Shown: positions 39,252 to 47,295 of the stretch, piece after piece
Position numbering within the stretch: the first letter of the stretch is position 1
How the letters are laid out: the number at the start of each line of letters is the position of its first letter
DNA from: a virus
DNA: 64,000 bases
Strand: one strand, 5' to 3'
Virus record (IMG/VR): IMGVR_UViG_3300031963_000016
Coordinates: 1-64,000 of that record
Notes under the pieces: generated by a model
The model's input: only the letters and a program-made list of their open reading frames with translations
What the model was told of the DNA's origin: nothing
Databases searched by the model: none
Translations under genes and position numbers: made by a program

Positions 39252-39442
39252 AAGGTCTTGAACTTGATTGGGAAACGGCAGATCGTATTACTTTACTCTG
39301 CCTAAAAGATCAACTAAATTATCTAACAGAAGAATTACGTACACATCGTGAAGATGGGCATTGGATGCATCCAGAAGATGTAATGAAGTCAGAAGAATAT
39401 ATTCCTGCATTAAAACTCTTAATTGCTTACTACGGAGGATAA
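39248..39442 (+). CDS. Conserved small phage protein
   Basis: 64 residues with LDWETADRITLLCLKDQLNYL and HWMHPEDVMKSEEYIPALKLLIAYY, a recurrent phage family without known function. ATGA-type overlap upstream. Confidence 0.68.
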   Translation: MKGLELDWETADRITLLCLKDQLNYLTEELRTHREDGHWMHPEDVMKSEEYIPALKLLIAYYGG

Positions 39443-39619
39443 ATGAGACCGATAGTAGTTCGTTGTCGTAACAAGATTGTAATTCATATTGATCGTTATT
39501 ATAGACCACTTGCGATCTATCGTGATTCGACTTGTTTCTCTGATCCAGATCCACGTTTTGAGTATATTAGTGAGGAACAATGGAAAACATTACAACGAAC
39601 TCTTTGGAGTGAAGAATAG
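39443..39619 (+). CDS. Small hypothetical protein
   Basis: 58 residues, GGAG site, starts MRPIVVRCRNKIVIHIDRYY; beta-rich and basic at first, acidic at the end. Not recognised. Confidence 0.5.
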   Translation: MRPIVVRCRNKIVIHIDRYYRPLAIYRDSTCFSDPDPRFEYISEEQWKTLQRTLWSEE

Positions 39620-39628
39620 GAGATAATT

Positions 39629-39802
39629 ATGTGGCGTTATGTATTTAATAATCTACAAGTAAAAGTGGCAATGACAGTAGATGCCGAAGATGATGAGATA
39701 GCATGGGCAGAGTTAAAGAAACTTTGGAATAAAGCAGCAGAACTAAAGATTGATTTACCACCAATTGACACGTTTGCAATCGTGCACAAAACAATATTAT
39801 GA
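39629..39802 (+). CDS. Small hypothetical protein
   Basis: 57 residues, AGGAGA site 7 bp before the ATG. MWRYVFNNLQVKVAMTVDAEDDEIAWAELKK; probably a beta-alpha-beta fold. 4-bp overlap downstream. Confidence 0.5.
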   Translation: MWRYVFNNLQVKVAMTVDAEDDEIAWAELKKLWNKAAELKIDLPPIDTFAIVHKTIL

Positions 39803-40002
39803 AGCCTAAGATTTTAGAGATATTCGAGAAGCATAACATATCTGTTGAATATGAACAGGCAGAATCTATTATAAACGATATTATTGAAGAATGCATATTT
39901 ACATTCTTAATGAACTATCAAGGCAAACTAAATCCGATTGAGTTAAAACAACTATTGGATGAACAATTTGGTATTAATCTATTTTATTATAAAGATGAGT
40001 GA
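39799..40002 (+). CDS. Small acidic protein
   Basis: 67 residues, helical and acidic. 4-bp overlap with the previous and 8-bp overlap with the next gene. Not recognised. Confidence 0.55.
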   Translation: MKPKILEIFEKHNISVEYEQAESIINDIIEECIFTFLMNYQGKLNPIELKQLLDEQFGINLFYYKDE

Positions 40003-40216
40003 TATGAATAATATGCAACTTGAGGAATTATCTTACGAGATCGATGATCTTTTACTTGGATTGTCAAATAAGTATCATTGCTCTGGATTATCTCTCTGTT
40101 CAATCCTAATCGCTCGTATGATGAGACTCTCTATGGAGACTGGTTCTCTTGATGATCTTAAATCAATTATGGCACTTGCCACGCAACACAAAGAAGAAAA
40201 GAAAGTTTTACAATGA
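39995..40216 (+). CDS. Small helical protein
   Basis: 73 residues, helical with two cysteines in HCSGLSLCSILIARMMRL. Overlaps both neighbours. Not recognised. Confidence 0.6.
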   Translation: MSDMNNMQLEELSYEIDDLLLGLSNKYHCSGLSLCSILIARMMRLSMETGSLDDLKSIMALATQHKEEKKVLQ

Positions 40217-41124
40217 AAATAGCAGTATGTTCAGATATTCATCTTGAGTTTGGTCCAATCACTCTCGAAAATAATGAGGGTGTGGAAGTGCTCATTCTCT
40301 CAGGCGATATTTGTGTTGCTAGGGATCTACTTGATCACGATGATCCGATGCCATCTGAAAAGTCTAAAAAGGTGCACGAGTTCTTTTATAACTGTGCAAA
40401 TAAGTTTCCTTTTGTAATCTATGTGGCAGGTAATCATGAGCACTATCATGGTGACTTTGCGCACACGCTAAAGGATCTCAAACGTAAACTCAAGTATCTG
40501 CCCAATCTACAGGTTCTTGATAAAGAGTCGTGGATGCTACATGAAGAAGTAGTATTCGTCGGTGGTACACTATGGACTGATATGAATAAAGAAGATGCTT
40601 TAACTCTTTATCAAATTAAAGGTTACATGAATGACTTTCGCTGTATTAAAAACAGCAATCGTATGGTCACTTACAAATCACCAAAATATAAAACCGATGA
40701 GGAAGGTAAGTTGGTTTATGAGAACGATAAACTTATTGAGATTGGTATGAATGTCTCCGAACGTGTCTCTACATTCTGTCCTGAAGACACAGTAGAAGAT
40801 CATAAGAAGATGCTTGATGTAATTGACAAAGTCTACAATGAAACTCCTCCATGGATAAAGATTGTTGTGGTTGGTCATCACGCACCAAGCAAACTTTCTA
40901 CACATCCTCGCTACGCAGATGAGGTAATTACCAATGGTGCGTACTCTTCTGATCTATCTAACTTTATGCTTGATCGTCCAGGAATTAAACTTTGGACACA
41001 TGGGCATACTCATGAAGAGTTTGACTACATGATTGGTGATTGTCGTGTTGTTTGTAATCCTCGTGGTTATGACGGATATGAAGCACGTGCTGATAATTTT
41101 AAACTAAAGGTAGTAGAAGTATGA
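40213..41124 (+). CDS. Calcineurin-like metallophosphoesterase
   Basis: 303 residues. Complete phosphoesterase motif set: CSDIHLE, LSGDI, AGNHEHY, GHHAPS and THGHTHEE. A dinuclear-metal phosphatase or nuclease; phage members are often annotated as serine/threonine phosphatase or nucleotide phosphatase without proof. Overlaps neighbours by 4 bp. Confidence 0.9.
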   Translation: MKIAVCSDIHLEFGPITLENNEGVEVLILSGDICVARDLLDHDDPMPSEKSKKVHEFFYNCANKFPFVIYVAGNHEHYHGDFAHTLKDLKRKLKYLPNLQVLDKESWMLHEEVVFVGGTLWTDMNKEDALTLYQIKGYMNDFRCIKNSNRMVTYKSPKYKTDEEGKLVYENDKLIEIGMNVSERVSTFCPEDTVEDHKKMLDVIDKVYNETPPWIKIVVVGHHAPSKLSTHPRYADEVITNGAYSSDLSNFMLDRPGIKLWTHGHTHEEFDYMIGDCRVVCNPRGYDGYEARADNFKLKVVEV

Positions 41125-41456
41125 GTGATTATTATCCAGATAAGTGGGTTGTTATCAAGATTAGTATGCCAAACTCTACATCAATTCATAAAATTTTTGC
41201 TTGTTGGTATGGTGGTTGGGCTGGTGCAGATTCTTGGAAACTAAACAGTGGGATTACCAAAGCAACTCTCAGGGGGTGTGTTTATTCTTTTGAGGGTAGT
41301 TCTGGTTCTGTTTATGATTGTCATAAAGATTATTATGGGACAAACATGTATGGGCATGGTGTACTAAACAATCTGATTGATAAAATTACAAAAGCAGGTG
41401 GTAAGTGTGATATTCTTCCATCTGATACAAACTGGTTGGAGATAAATTATGAATAA
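41121..41456 (+). CDS. Hypothetical phage protein
   Basis: 111 residues, Trp/Gly-rich (ACWYGGWAGADSWKLNSGI). Soluble, not recognised. Overlaps the AbrB-like gene by 8 bp. Confidence 0.65.
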   Translation: MSDYYPDKWVVIKISMPNSTSIHKIFACWYGGWAGADSWKLNSGITKATLRGCVYSFEGSSGSVYDCHKDYYGTNMYGHGVLNNLIDKITKAGGKCDILPSDTNWLEINYE

Positions 41457-41637
41457 TTGGACAATTAAATTGGAAGAAGATCCAAAAACTGGAGATTTAA
41501 TCATGCCACTACCACCTGATCTTCTAAATCAGGTGGGATGGGATTTTGGTGATACATTAATTTGGGAGGATATGCAAAATGGAAGTTGGTCACTTAGAAA
41601 GAAAGACGATGGAACACCTACAGATTCCTCTGAGTGA
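41449..41637 (+). CDS. AbrB/SpoVT-like small DNA-binding protein
   Basis: 62 residues. GDLIMPLPPDLLNQVGWDFGDTLIWEDMQNGSWSLRK follows the swapped-hairpin AbrB pattern (PxxLLxxxGWxxGDxLxW). Likely a transcription or regulatory factor. Confidence 0.72.
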   Translation: MNNWTIKLEEDPKTGDLIMPLPPDLLNQVGWDFGDTLIWEDMQNGSWSLRKKDDGTPTDSSE

Positions 41638-41752
41638 TACTGAAGAAGCTGTTTTACATTTGTTAAAGCGAGTAAAACAATTAGAATCAGAAAATCAATC
41701 ACTAAAAGAAGAAAATAAACAATTAAGATGGTCTTTGACGGAGCATGATTAA
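41609..41752 (+). CDS. Small leucine-zipper-like protein
   Basis: 47 residues. LLKRVKQLESENQSLKEENKQLRW has leucines and isoleucine-type positions every seven residues, a short parallel coiled coil. Overlaps the AbrB-like gene by 29 bp. Confidence 0.55.
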   Translation: MEHLQIPLSDTEEAVLHLLKRVKQLESENQSLKEENKQLRWSLTEHD

Positions 41753-41754
41753 AT

Positions 41755-42006
41755 ATGACACTACCAAATGAAAGAAGAGTTGCTGTTTTACGCACAGAGG
41801 ACTTTTTAAAAGATCTATTAAATCCTCAAAAAACGCCAAGAGTGCCAAAAGAAATTCGTCAACGTGCGTCTGCATGTTTGAGACATTATCCATCTTCTTA
41901 TCATATGGATAAGGCTAAAGAAATCGCTCCAACGATTTTTGGTGAGTGGGATTCTGAATATACTCAGCATTCAGATTATTATTTTGATACGGAGAGAAAT
42001 AAATGA
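41755..42006 (+). CDS. BPSL0761-like protein
   Basis: 83 residues. The pattern MTLPNERRVAVLRTEDFLKDLLNPQKTPRVPKEIRQRASACLRHYPSS (read in short blocks) matches the BPSL0761 family that I know from Burkholderia-type genomes. Function unknown; its presence hints at a betaproteobacterial host. Confidence 0.7.
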   Translation: MTLPNERRVAVLRTEDFLKDLLNPQKTPRVPKEIRQRASACLRHYPSSYHMDKAKEIAPTIFGEWDSEYTQHSDYYFDTERNK

Positions 42007-42374
42007 GCAAAGTATTTACAGATGTACAAATGTTTATGCGAGCATGTGATCACATCACACCAAATGTTCCTTCTGAACCATCTGCATTGTCTGATTTGTA
42101 TAAATCACTAATTGAGGAAGAGTATGCTGAGTTTCAAGCTGCTTGCGACGCTAATAATGATGTAGAACAACTTGATGCATGTTTTGATATGATCTGGGTC
42201 ATTGTTGCATATGCTAAAACACGTGGTTGGGACATTGATAAAGCATGGGATGAGGGTGCAAAGAGCAATCTTTACAAGATTGATCAACTTTCTGGACGTG
42301 TACTTCGTCGTGAAGACGGAAAAATCTTGAAACCAAGGGGTTGGGAACCACCAAATTTCTCAAAATTTGTTTAA
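42003..42374 (+). CDS. MazG-like / phosphoribosyl-ATP pyrophosphohydrolase-like protein
   Basis: 123 residues. LIEEEYAEFQAA and DACFDMIWVIVAYAKTRGWD supply the ExxE...DxxD metal motif; NLYKIDQLSGRVLRREDGKILKPRGWEPPN is the C-terminal signature of the phage MazG-like group. Second nucleotide pyrophosphohydrolase in the window. Confidence 0.85.
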   Translation: MSKVFTDVQMFMRACDHITPNVPSEPSALSDLYKSLIEEEYAEFQAACDANNDVEQLDACFDMIWVIVAYAKTRGWDIDKAWDEGAKSNLYKIDQLSGRVLRREDGKILKPRGWEPPNFSKFV

Positions 42375-42380
42375 AATGCA

Positions 42381-42407
42381 AAAAAATGTTGCTTTGTAAC
42401 ATTTTTT
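42381..42407 (+). terminator. AT-rich terminator hairpin overlapping the next promoter
   Basis: Perfect 10-bp AAAAAATGTT / AACATTTTTT with a 7-base loop, starting 6 bp after the stop. It contains the -35 of the following promoter. Confidence 0.7.
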
Positions 42408-42417
42408 GTGGTATAAT
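42389..42417 (+). promoter_or_regulatory. Sigma70-type promoter (TTGCTT-17-TATAAT)
   Basis: -35 at 42389-42394 within the hairpin, -10 at 42412-42417. Six bases separate the -10 from the ATG at 42424, predicting a leaderless transcript. Confidence 0.85.
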
Positions 42418-42423
42418 GACATT

Positions 42424-42921
42424 ATGAAAAAACTTTATATTGATATGGATGGTGTTTTGAGTGATTTTGACACGAAATTTGCAGAAATTTCGCCAGATTT
42501 ACCTGATCACGATCGTTTTAAGTCGGCTGTTTTGGATCACCAGATCTTTATTCATCTAAAACCACTTCCAGATGCTCAAGAATTGATGAAATATTGTCAA
42601 TGTTTGAGAAATATTCACATTGAAATTCTTACTTCTGTTGGTACATTCAATGAAGAGCGTGGTTTAGCCGCAAAATTACAAAAAAGAGCATGGTTAGACA
42701 AGTACAATATGTTTTATCCAGTCAATTTTGTTCGTTGCAAACCAGAAAAGGCAAATTTTGCTAATAAAGAGTCAATTTTAATTGACGATTCTCCAGGATG
42801 TATCAATCCATTCAATGAAAAAGGTGGTTGGGGAATTTTGCACAAGTCTGCCAAGAACTCTATTGAAGAATTAGAGAATGTTTTTAAGAAAATGAGAGAG
42901 TATACAGCATACACAACATGA
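42424..42921 (+). CDS. 5'(3')-deoxyribonucleotidase-like HAD phosphatase
   Basis: 165 residues. HAD motif I DMDGVLSDFD, motif II ILTSVG, motif III-IV KANFANKESILIDDSPGCINPFNEKGGWGI. Matches the NT5C-type deoxynucleotidases found in phages, which dephosphorylate nucleoside monophosphates. No ribosome site; ATG coincides with predicted +1. Confidence 0.88.
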   Translation: MKKLYIDMDGVLSDFDTKFAEISPDLPDHDRFKSAVLDHQIFIHLKPLPDAQELMKYCQCLRNIHIEILTSVGTFNEERGLAAKLQKRAWLDKYNMFYPVNFVRCKPEKANFANKESILIDDSPGCINPFNEKGGWGILHKSAKNSIEELENVFKKMREYTAYTT

Positions 42922-43205
42922 TGATAGATTTATTAAAGCCAACATTTGAATGGATCCGTGATGACTTTCATTCTCACCCTTTTCGTTTTATGGTCGAGTT
43001 TATTGCTTGGTGCATTAGTATTGGATGTAGCATCACAATGGCTCTTACAGTTCCAACTCCACCACTGCTTATTCTATATCCTATATGGATTCTTGGGTGT
43101 GCTATGTATGCTTGGGCTGCTTATACTCGCAAGTCCTTTGGTATGCTCGCTAATTATTTGCTCTTAACTACAATTGATATGTTTGGTTTGATAAGGATGC
43201 TATAA
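42918..43205 (+). CDS. Small membrane protein, three helices
   Basis: 95 residues with helices near 25-45, 48-66 and 74-92. ATGA overlap upstream, one-base overlap downstream. Not recognised; a holin role is possible from size and topology but nothing specific supports it. Confidence 0.6.
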   Translation: MMIDLLKPTFEWIRDDFHSHPFRFMVEFIAWCISIGCSITMALTVPTPPLLILYPIWILGCAMYAWAAYTRKSFGMLANYLLLTTIDMFGLIRML

Positions 43206-43870
43206 TGTTTATCAATTTATTGGAATTTTTAAACAATGAAAATACAAATATTGCATCCACGCATTTACCGAATATTGGAATTACATCTGTAAAGTTTACA
43301 GACGAAGAACTTTCACCATTGGTGAATGAAATTAATAAGATAAAATCTAATTTTGATACTGCAGATCCTTATCACTATGGATTAGCTGGACATATAAATC
43401 ATGAGTATCTTTTATCAGATAGTTTAAAACATGTCGAAGAAATTATGTTTCCTTCTATCTCAGAATTTATTATGACATATGAGATACATAAGAAAAATGG
43501 TATGCAAGTAAACAGCACAGTATATGCTTCTTTGAATCAACTGTGGGTGAACTTTCAAAATAAGAATGAATTCAATCCTTTACATAGACATTCTGGTGAT
43601 ATAAGTTTTGTTATCTGGTTAGAAATACCTTTTGAATTTAAAGAAGAACAAAAATATTACACTAAACATAATGAACCACGAGTTGGGTCTTTTAATTTTC
43701 ATTATACTAATACCATAGGTGAACTTATTAATGTATCAATCCCTGCTGATAAATCATATAAAAATTTAGCAGTAATTTTTCCTGCAGAAATGTCACATTC
43801 TGTTCATCCATTCTATTCTGATGGATATAGGATATCTGTTTCTGGTAATTGGAGTGTAAAGACACAATGA
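43205..43870 (+). CDS. 2OG-Fe(II) oxygenase-like protein
   Basis: 221 residues. FNPLHRHSGDISFVIWLEIP (H-x-H/D motif) and LAVIFPAEMSHSVHPFYSDGYRISVSGN (distal His and Arg) mark the phage 2OG oxygenase fold. Third such enzyme in the window. Substrate unknown. 4-bp overlap with the next gene. Confidence 0.82.
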   Translation: MFINLLEFLNNENTNIASTHLPNIGITSVKFTDEELSPLVNEINKIKSNFDTADPYHYGLAGHINHEYLLSDSLKHVEEIMFPSISEFIMTYEIHKKNGMQVNSTVYASLNQLWVNFQNKNEFNPLHRHSGDISFVIWLEIPFEFKEEQKYYTKHNEPRVGSFNFHYTNTIGELINVSIPADKSYKNLAVIFPAEMSHSVHPFYSDGYRISVSGNWSVKTQ

Positions 43871-44034
43871 AAAATTCTAAATTTAGACTTTGGGTTCAGC
43901 GTATTTGGTTTGAAAACACCCAAGAGCATTTAGACTATCATGAACTTCCATATACAATGGAACAATATTGGAATATGTACAAATATTGGCTTAAACGTGA
44001 ATATAAACATAGAATGAAAACAGGTAAATTGTGA
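43867..44034 (+). CDS. Small basic aromatic phage protein
   Basis: 55 residues: KFRLWVQRIWFENTQEHLDY and YWNMYKYWLKREYKHR. Recurrent small phage family as I recall, function unknown. ATGA overlap upstream and 4-bp overlap downstream. Confidence 0.62.
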   Translation: MKNSKFRLWVQRIWFENTQEHLDYHELPYTMEQYWNMYKYWLKREYKHRMKTGKL

Positions 44035-44651
44035 ACATCTTTTATCTACATAATGATACTAAAGAATGTGCCAAACAACATCTTGATAAACACGTTGTCA
44101 AGATGATTCTAGAATATGCACAACTTCTTTCTACTGCTCATCGTCTTCTTGATGGAACAGAATATGAAGGTCGTACTGTAAAAGGTACTCGTAAAGCAAC
44201 TCGTTGGTTGTTATCAGACGATCGTGAGTCAAATATCTACATGGCATCACATATGAAACATCCATCAGGTATCTGGTGTCGTCAATCACAAGATAATTAC
44301 TGGTGGTTGTATAATCTTTGGCGTGATCTAATGAAAGAATACACATTTCGTTATGGAAAACATCATGTTGCTGAAAAATTGATTCCGTATCTCTCGTTCG
44401 CACCATCAAACATTCCTGTAGCTATTGCAGATCCTATGCCACAGTGCATGCCAGATCATTACAAAGTTCCTGGAGATTCTATTCAGGCATATCATAACTA
44501 TTATATCGGTGCTAAGCAATCATTTGCAGTATGGACTAATCGACCTATTCCAGAATGGTATGTCGAAGCATGGAAAACACAGAATCATAAACCCACAGCC
44601 CAAATAGATAAAAAGAACAATAAAGTTCGATTTAGAATGGTTTCATTATAA
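44031..44651 (+). CDS. Conserved phage protein, 206 residues
   Basis: GTG start. HNDTKECAKQHLDKHVVKMILEYAQLLSTAHR is a strongly conserved feature of a T4-like phage family of unknown function; histidines and lysine there could form an active site. Later motifs: WWLYNLWRDLMKEYTFRYGK, SFAVWTNRPIPEWY. Previously sometimes labelled as a DNA glycosylase, which the sequence alone does not establish. Confidence 0.78.
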   Translation: MNIFYLHNDTKECAKQHLDKHVVKMILEYAQLLSTAHRLLDGTEYEGRTVKGTRKATRWLLSDDRESNIYMASHMKHPSGIWCRQSQDNYWWLYNLWRDLMKEYTFRYGKHHVAEKLIPYLSFAPSNIPVAIADPMPQCMPDHYKVPGDSIQAYHNYYIGAKQSFAVWTNRPIPEWYVEAWKTQNHKPTAQIDKKNNKVRFRMVSL

Positions 44652-44654
44652 ATA
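44647..44654 (+). promoter_or_regulatory. T4-type late promoter core TATAAATA
   Basis: Exact TATAAATA, 5 bp before the ATG of the FmdB-like gene; overlaps the previous stop codon. No -35 box, as expected for T4-like late promoters. Confidence 0.55.
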
Positions 44655-44659
44655 CATTT

Positions 44660-44908
44660 ATGCCTACATATTCATTTCGAGATAAACAAACAGGTGTTGT
44701 ATTTGAGAGATTTCTATCTTTTTCAGGTAGAGAAGAATATTTACAACAAAATCCACACTTAGAGCAGATTCACACTGCTGCGCCAGCGTTTACTGGCGAT
44801 CACATAGATGGTGTCAAGAAATACGACACAGGATTTAAGGAGGTGCTACAGAGAATACACGAAAAAACTCCAGGAAGCCAACTAAACAAATCATCATCAC
44901 AACTATAA
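44660..44908 (+). CDS. FmdB-like small protein without zinc cysteines
   Basis: 82 residues. MPTYSFRDKQTGVVFERFLSFSGREEYLQQNPH followed by GVKKYDTGFKEVLQRIHEKTPGS is the phage FmdB-like pattern, but the CxxC knuckles of bacterial FmdB are missing. Precedes phoH by 13 bp. Confidence 0.78.
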   Translation: MPTYSFRDKQTGVVFERFLSFSGREEYLQQNPHLEQIHTAAPAFTGDHIDGVKKYDTGFKEVLQRIHEKTPGSQLNKSSSQL

Positions 44909-44921
44909 TTAAGGAGTCCTC

Positions 44922-45698
44922 ATGGCTCGTAAAACAAACGCTGCACTAGCAGTTGTTGAAAATAATGAATCTCGTGAGCCTAGAAAAGTTAACAATCAAC
45001 TGAAGTTAAGATTAGATGATTTAAAAACTTTTGAACCACTAACTGATAATCAGAAAAAGTTTTTTGATGCTTATAAAAGAGGAGATTATTTCGTAGCATT
45101 ACATGGAGTAGCAGGAACAGGTAAAACATTTATTGCTTTGTATAAAGCAATAGAAGAAGTCATGGATAAAAGCAATCCATTTAATAAAATAATTGTTGTT
45201 CGTTCTGCAGTACAGTCGAGAGAGATCGGTCATCTTCCAGGAGATGTTGGGGAGAAGATGGAAATTTATCAGCAACCATATCGTCAGATTTGCGAAACAC
45301 TGTTTGGTCGTAAAGATGCATGGGATCGTTTAGAGGAGCAACATCATATTGAATTTATTTCAACGTCGTTTATTAGGGGTATGTCTTTTGACGACGCTAT
45401 TATTATTGTAGATGAAATGCAAAATATGAATTTTGAAGAGATTGACACTGTTATGACACGTGTTGGTTATCGTTCAAAAATCATTTGGTGTGGCGATTAT
45501 CGTCAGACCGATTTAAGGAAAAATAATGACAAGTCTGGTTTGTTGAAATTTTTTGATATTGCTCAGCATATGGGCGCATTTACGAGAATTGAGTTTACCC
45601 CAGACGATATCGTGAGAAGCAGTTTAGTTAAAGATTACATCTTGGCTAAATTAAAATACGAAGATATCATAGAAGGAAAACCAAATGCTAACAGCTGA
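44922..45698 (+). CDS. phoH: PhoH-like ATPase
   Basis: 258 residues. Walker A GVAGTGKT near residue 67, Walker B IIIVDEMQ near 166, and the VVRSAVQSREIGHLPGD element typical of PhoH. An RNA helicase-like P-loop ATPase common in marine and freshwater phages; exact role uncertain. Ribosome site AAGGAG. Overlaps the endolysin gene by 14 bp. Confidence 0.95.
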   Translation: MARKTNAALAVVENNESREPRKVNNQLKLRLDDLKTFEPLTDNQKKFFDAYKRGDYFVALHGVAGTGKTFIALYKAIEEVMDKSNPFNKIIVVRSAVQSREIGHLPGDVGEKMEIYQQPYRQICETLFGRKDAWDRLEEQHHIEFISTSFIRGMSFDDAIIIVDEMQNMNFEEIDTVMTRVGYRSKIIWCGDYRQTDLRKNNDKSGLLKFFDIAQHMGAFTRIEFTPDDIVRSSLVKDYILAKLKYEDIIEGKPNANS

Positions 45699-46308
45699 AC
45701 AATTTGCTCATCTATTTCCAAGAGCACAAGATCCACAAGGGTGGGTCAATTCAATGAATAATGTATTCCCAACATACGAAATTAATACACCCAATCGTAT
45801 TGCTGCATTCCTGGCACAATGCGGACATGAATCTGGTGGTTGGACAGTATTTGAAGAAAATTTAAACTATTCAGCAAAGGGATTGATGGGTATTTTTAGA
45901 AAGTATTTCCCAACAGAAGATCTAGCGAATGCTTATGCACGACAGCCTATGAAAATTGCCAATCGTGTTTATGCAAATCGTATGGGCAATGGTCCAGAGG
46001 AATCTGGCGACGGATGGTTATATCGTGGTCGTGGACCAATCCAGTTGACTGGAAAAGATAACTATCGTGCATTTGCAAAAGAAATGTTTGAAGATTGGGA
46101 AAATCTTTTTAATAATCCTGATTGGGTAAATGCAGATCGTGAGTTTGCTCTTATGTCTGCTATCTGGTTCTGGAATAAAAATAAATTAAATCGTGAAGCA
46201 GATGCTGGCGATATAAAAACGATGACTCGTAAAATCAATGGTGGTTTTATTGGTCTTGAAGATAGAATTAAACACTACAATGAGGCAATACATTTGCTAC
46301 ACGGATAA
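45685..46308 (+). CDS. GH19 chitinase-like endolysin
   Basis: 207 residues. Lysozyme-like GH19 fold: AAFLAQCGHESGGW (catalytic Glu), EENLNYSAKGLMGIF, then WLYRGRGPIQLTGKDNY and MSAIWFWNKNKLN. Cleaves peptidoglycan for lysis. No signal peptide, so a holin or similar is needed. The last base is shared with the exonuclease start. Confidence 0.95.
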   Translation: MLTAEQFAHLFPRAQDPQGWVNSMNNVFPTYEINTPNRIAAFLAQCGHESGGWTVFEENLNYSAKGLMGIFRKYFPTEDLANAYARQPMKIANRVYANRMGNGPEESGDGWLYRGRGPIQLTGKDNYRAFAKEMFEDWENLFNNPDWVNADREFALMSAIWFWNKNKLNREADAGDIKTMTRKINGGFIGLEDRIKHYNEAIHLLHG

Positions 46309-46961
46309 TGAAAACATTTATACATCATGATTTACCCAAACTTGAACGTGATACAAAACCCGATGGAACTCGTTTATACAAAACGCCATCGGGTTTGTCC
46401 TATCCAAGCGTCACAACGATTACAGGATTGCTTAACAAGAAAGCAATTTTTGAGTGGCGAAAAAGAGTCGGAGAAGAAGAAGCAAACCGAGTATCATCAA
46501 GAGCATCAAGCAGAGGAACGAAAGTTCACCAACTCTGTGAAGACTATCTCCGTGGAAAACTTAATGAACCAGATATCTTTCATAAAGAAATGTTCGATTC
46601 AATTCGACCACTACTCGACCAAATCGACAACATTCACTGCTTGGAAGATCCACTCTATTCTGACCATCTACAAGTCGCTGGAACAGTTGACTGTATTGCA
46701 GAGTTCCAAGGTAAACTTAGTGTTATAGATTTTAAGACTTCTTCTCGTCCTAAAAGTAGAGATGACATTCACAATTATTTTATGCAAACATCAGCATATG
46801 CAGTCGCCTTTGAGGAACGAACAGGAATTCCTGTAGGACGTATGGTAATTATCATGGCTGTTGAAAATGATGATCCACGTTGGTTTATCGAGAAACGAGA
46901 TAACTGGGTTGCAGGATTTAAAAAACTTAGACTTGACTACAAGCATAAGTATAATGTATAA
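46308..46961 (+). CDS. PD-(D/E)XK exonuclease (RecB/Cas4-type)
   Basis: 217 residues. HQLCEDYLRGK, then AGTVDCIAEFQGKLSVIDFKTSSR (D...DxK catalytic core) and QTSAYAVAFEERTG (Q-x3-Y motif) identify a RecB-family single-strand exonuclease. Nucleotide recycling or recombination role likely. The tmRNA promoter sits in its last 30 bp. Confidence 0.92.
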   Translation: MKTFIHHDLPKLERDTKPDGTRLYKTPSGLSYPSVTTITGLLNKKAIFEWRKRVGEEEANRVSSRASSRGTKVHQLCEDYLRGKLNEPDIFHKEMFDSIRPLLDQIDNIHCLEDPLYSDHLQVAGTVDCIAEFQGKLSVIDFKTSSRPKSRDDIHNYFMQTSAYAVAFEERTGIPVGRMVIIMAVENDDPRWFIEKRDNWVAGFKKLRLDYKHKYNV

Positions 46962-46962
46962 T
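46933..46962 (+). promoter_or_regulatory. Sigma70-type promoter of the tmRNA gene (TTGACT-18-TATAAT)
   Basis: -35 TTGACT at 46933-46938, -10 TATAAT at 46957-46962 (a second TATAAT at 46950-46955). Predicted start near 46969, just before the acceptor piece. Confidence 0.82.
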
Positions 46963-46968
46963 AGAGGA

Positions 46969-47282
46969 ATTGCTGTATGAAGCGATGAGAAAGGTGTTCT
47001 GGACGAGGGTTCGATTCCCTCCACCTCCACCAGAAGCATACTAGGACTGGCGTAAGCCATCGTGGGTATAGTTCCTTCCGAGCCACGGATTTAAGTATGC
47101 TTCTGATGGGGGTGACTAGGTTTCGACAGGGCAAGTAGTAACAAAGTGGACAGCACGACAGGCGATCGTCGTAAATGAAGCAAATAAAGTAAACGCAAAT
47201 GATGAGGTTTACGCACTAGCTGCCTAATTAAAAGGTAAGCAGGAGTTTCGGTGGGTTTCTTGGCAACAGAATAACCCACCAC
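46969..47282 (+). ncRNA. ssrA: Circularly permuted (two-piece) tmRNA
   Basis: Acceptor piece first: a T-arm (GAGGG-TTCGATT-CCCTC), then CACCTCC, A, and CCA ending at 47032. Coding piece second: GGGGGTGACTAGGTTTCGACAGGG starts at 47108, and its GGGGGTG pairs with CACCTCC to rebuild the tRNA-like acceptor. The tag frame, 47195-47227, encodes ANDEVYALAA and a TAA (E. coli ANDENYALAA). The intervening 47033-47107 is bounded by an exact 11-bp inverted repeat (47032-47042 / 47094-47104) and would be removed. A GGTGGGTT/AACCCACC hairpin closes the coding piece at 47250-47280. The RNA rescues stalled ribosomes. 5' and 3' limits of the precursor are approximate. Confidence 0.92.
47195..47227 (+). other. 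tmRNA tag reading frame (ANDEVYALAA)
   Basis: Resume codon GCA at 47195 to TAA at 47225-47227. The C-terminal ALAA is the ClpXP/ClpAP degradation signal, so tagged proteins should be degraded by host proteases; the only change from E. coli is Asn to Val at position 5. Confidence 0.93.
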
Positions 47283-47295
47283 TTATGGAGACACA

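Noticed and set aside
44031-44651. Calling this a pyrimidine-dimer DNA glycosylase
   Set aside because: Some annotations use that name, but no endonuclease V catalytic residues can be matched by eye.
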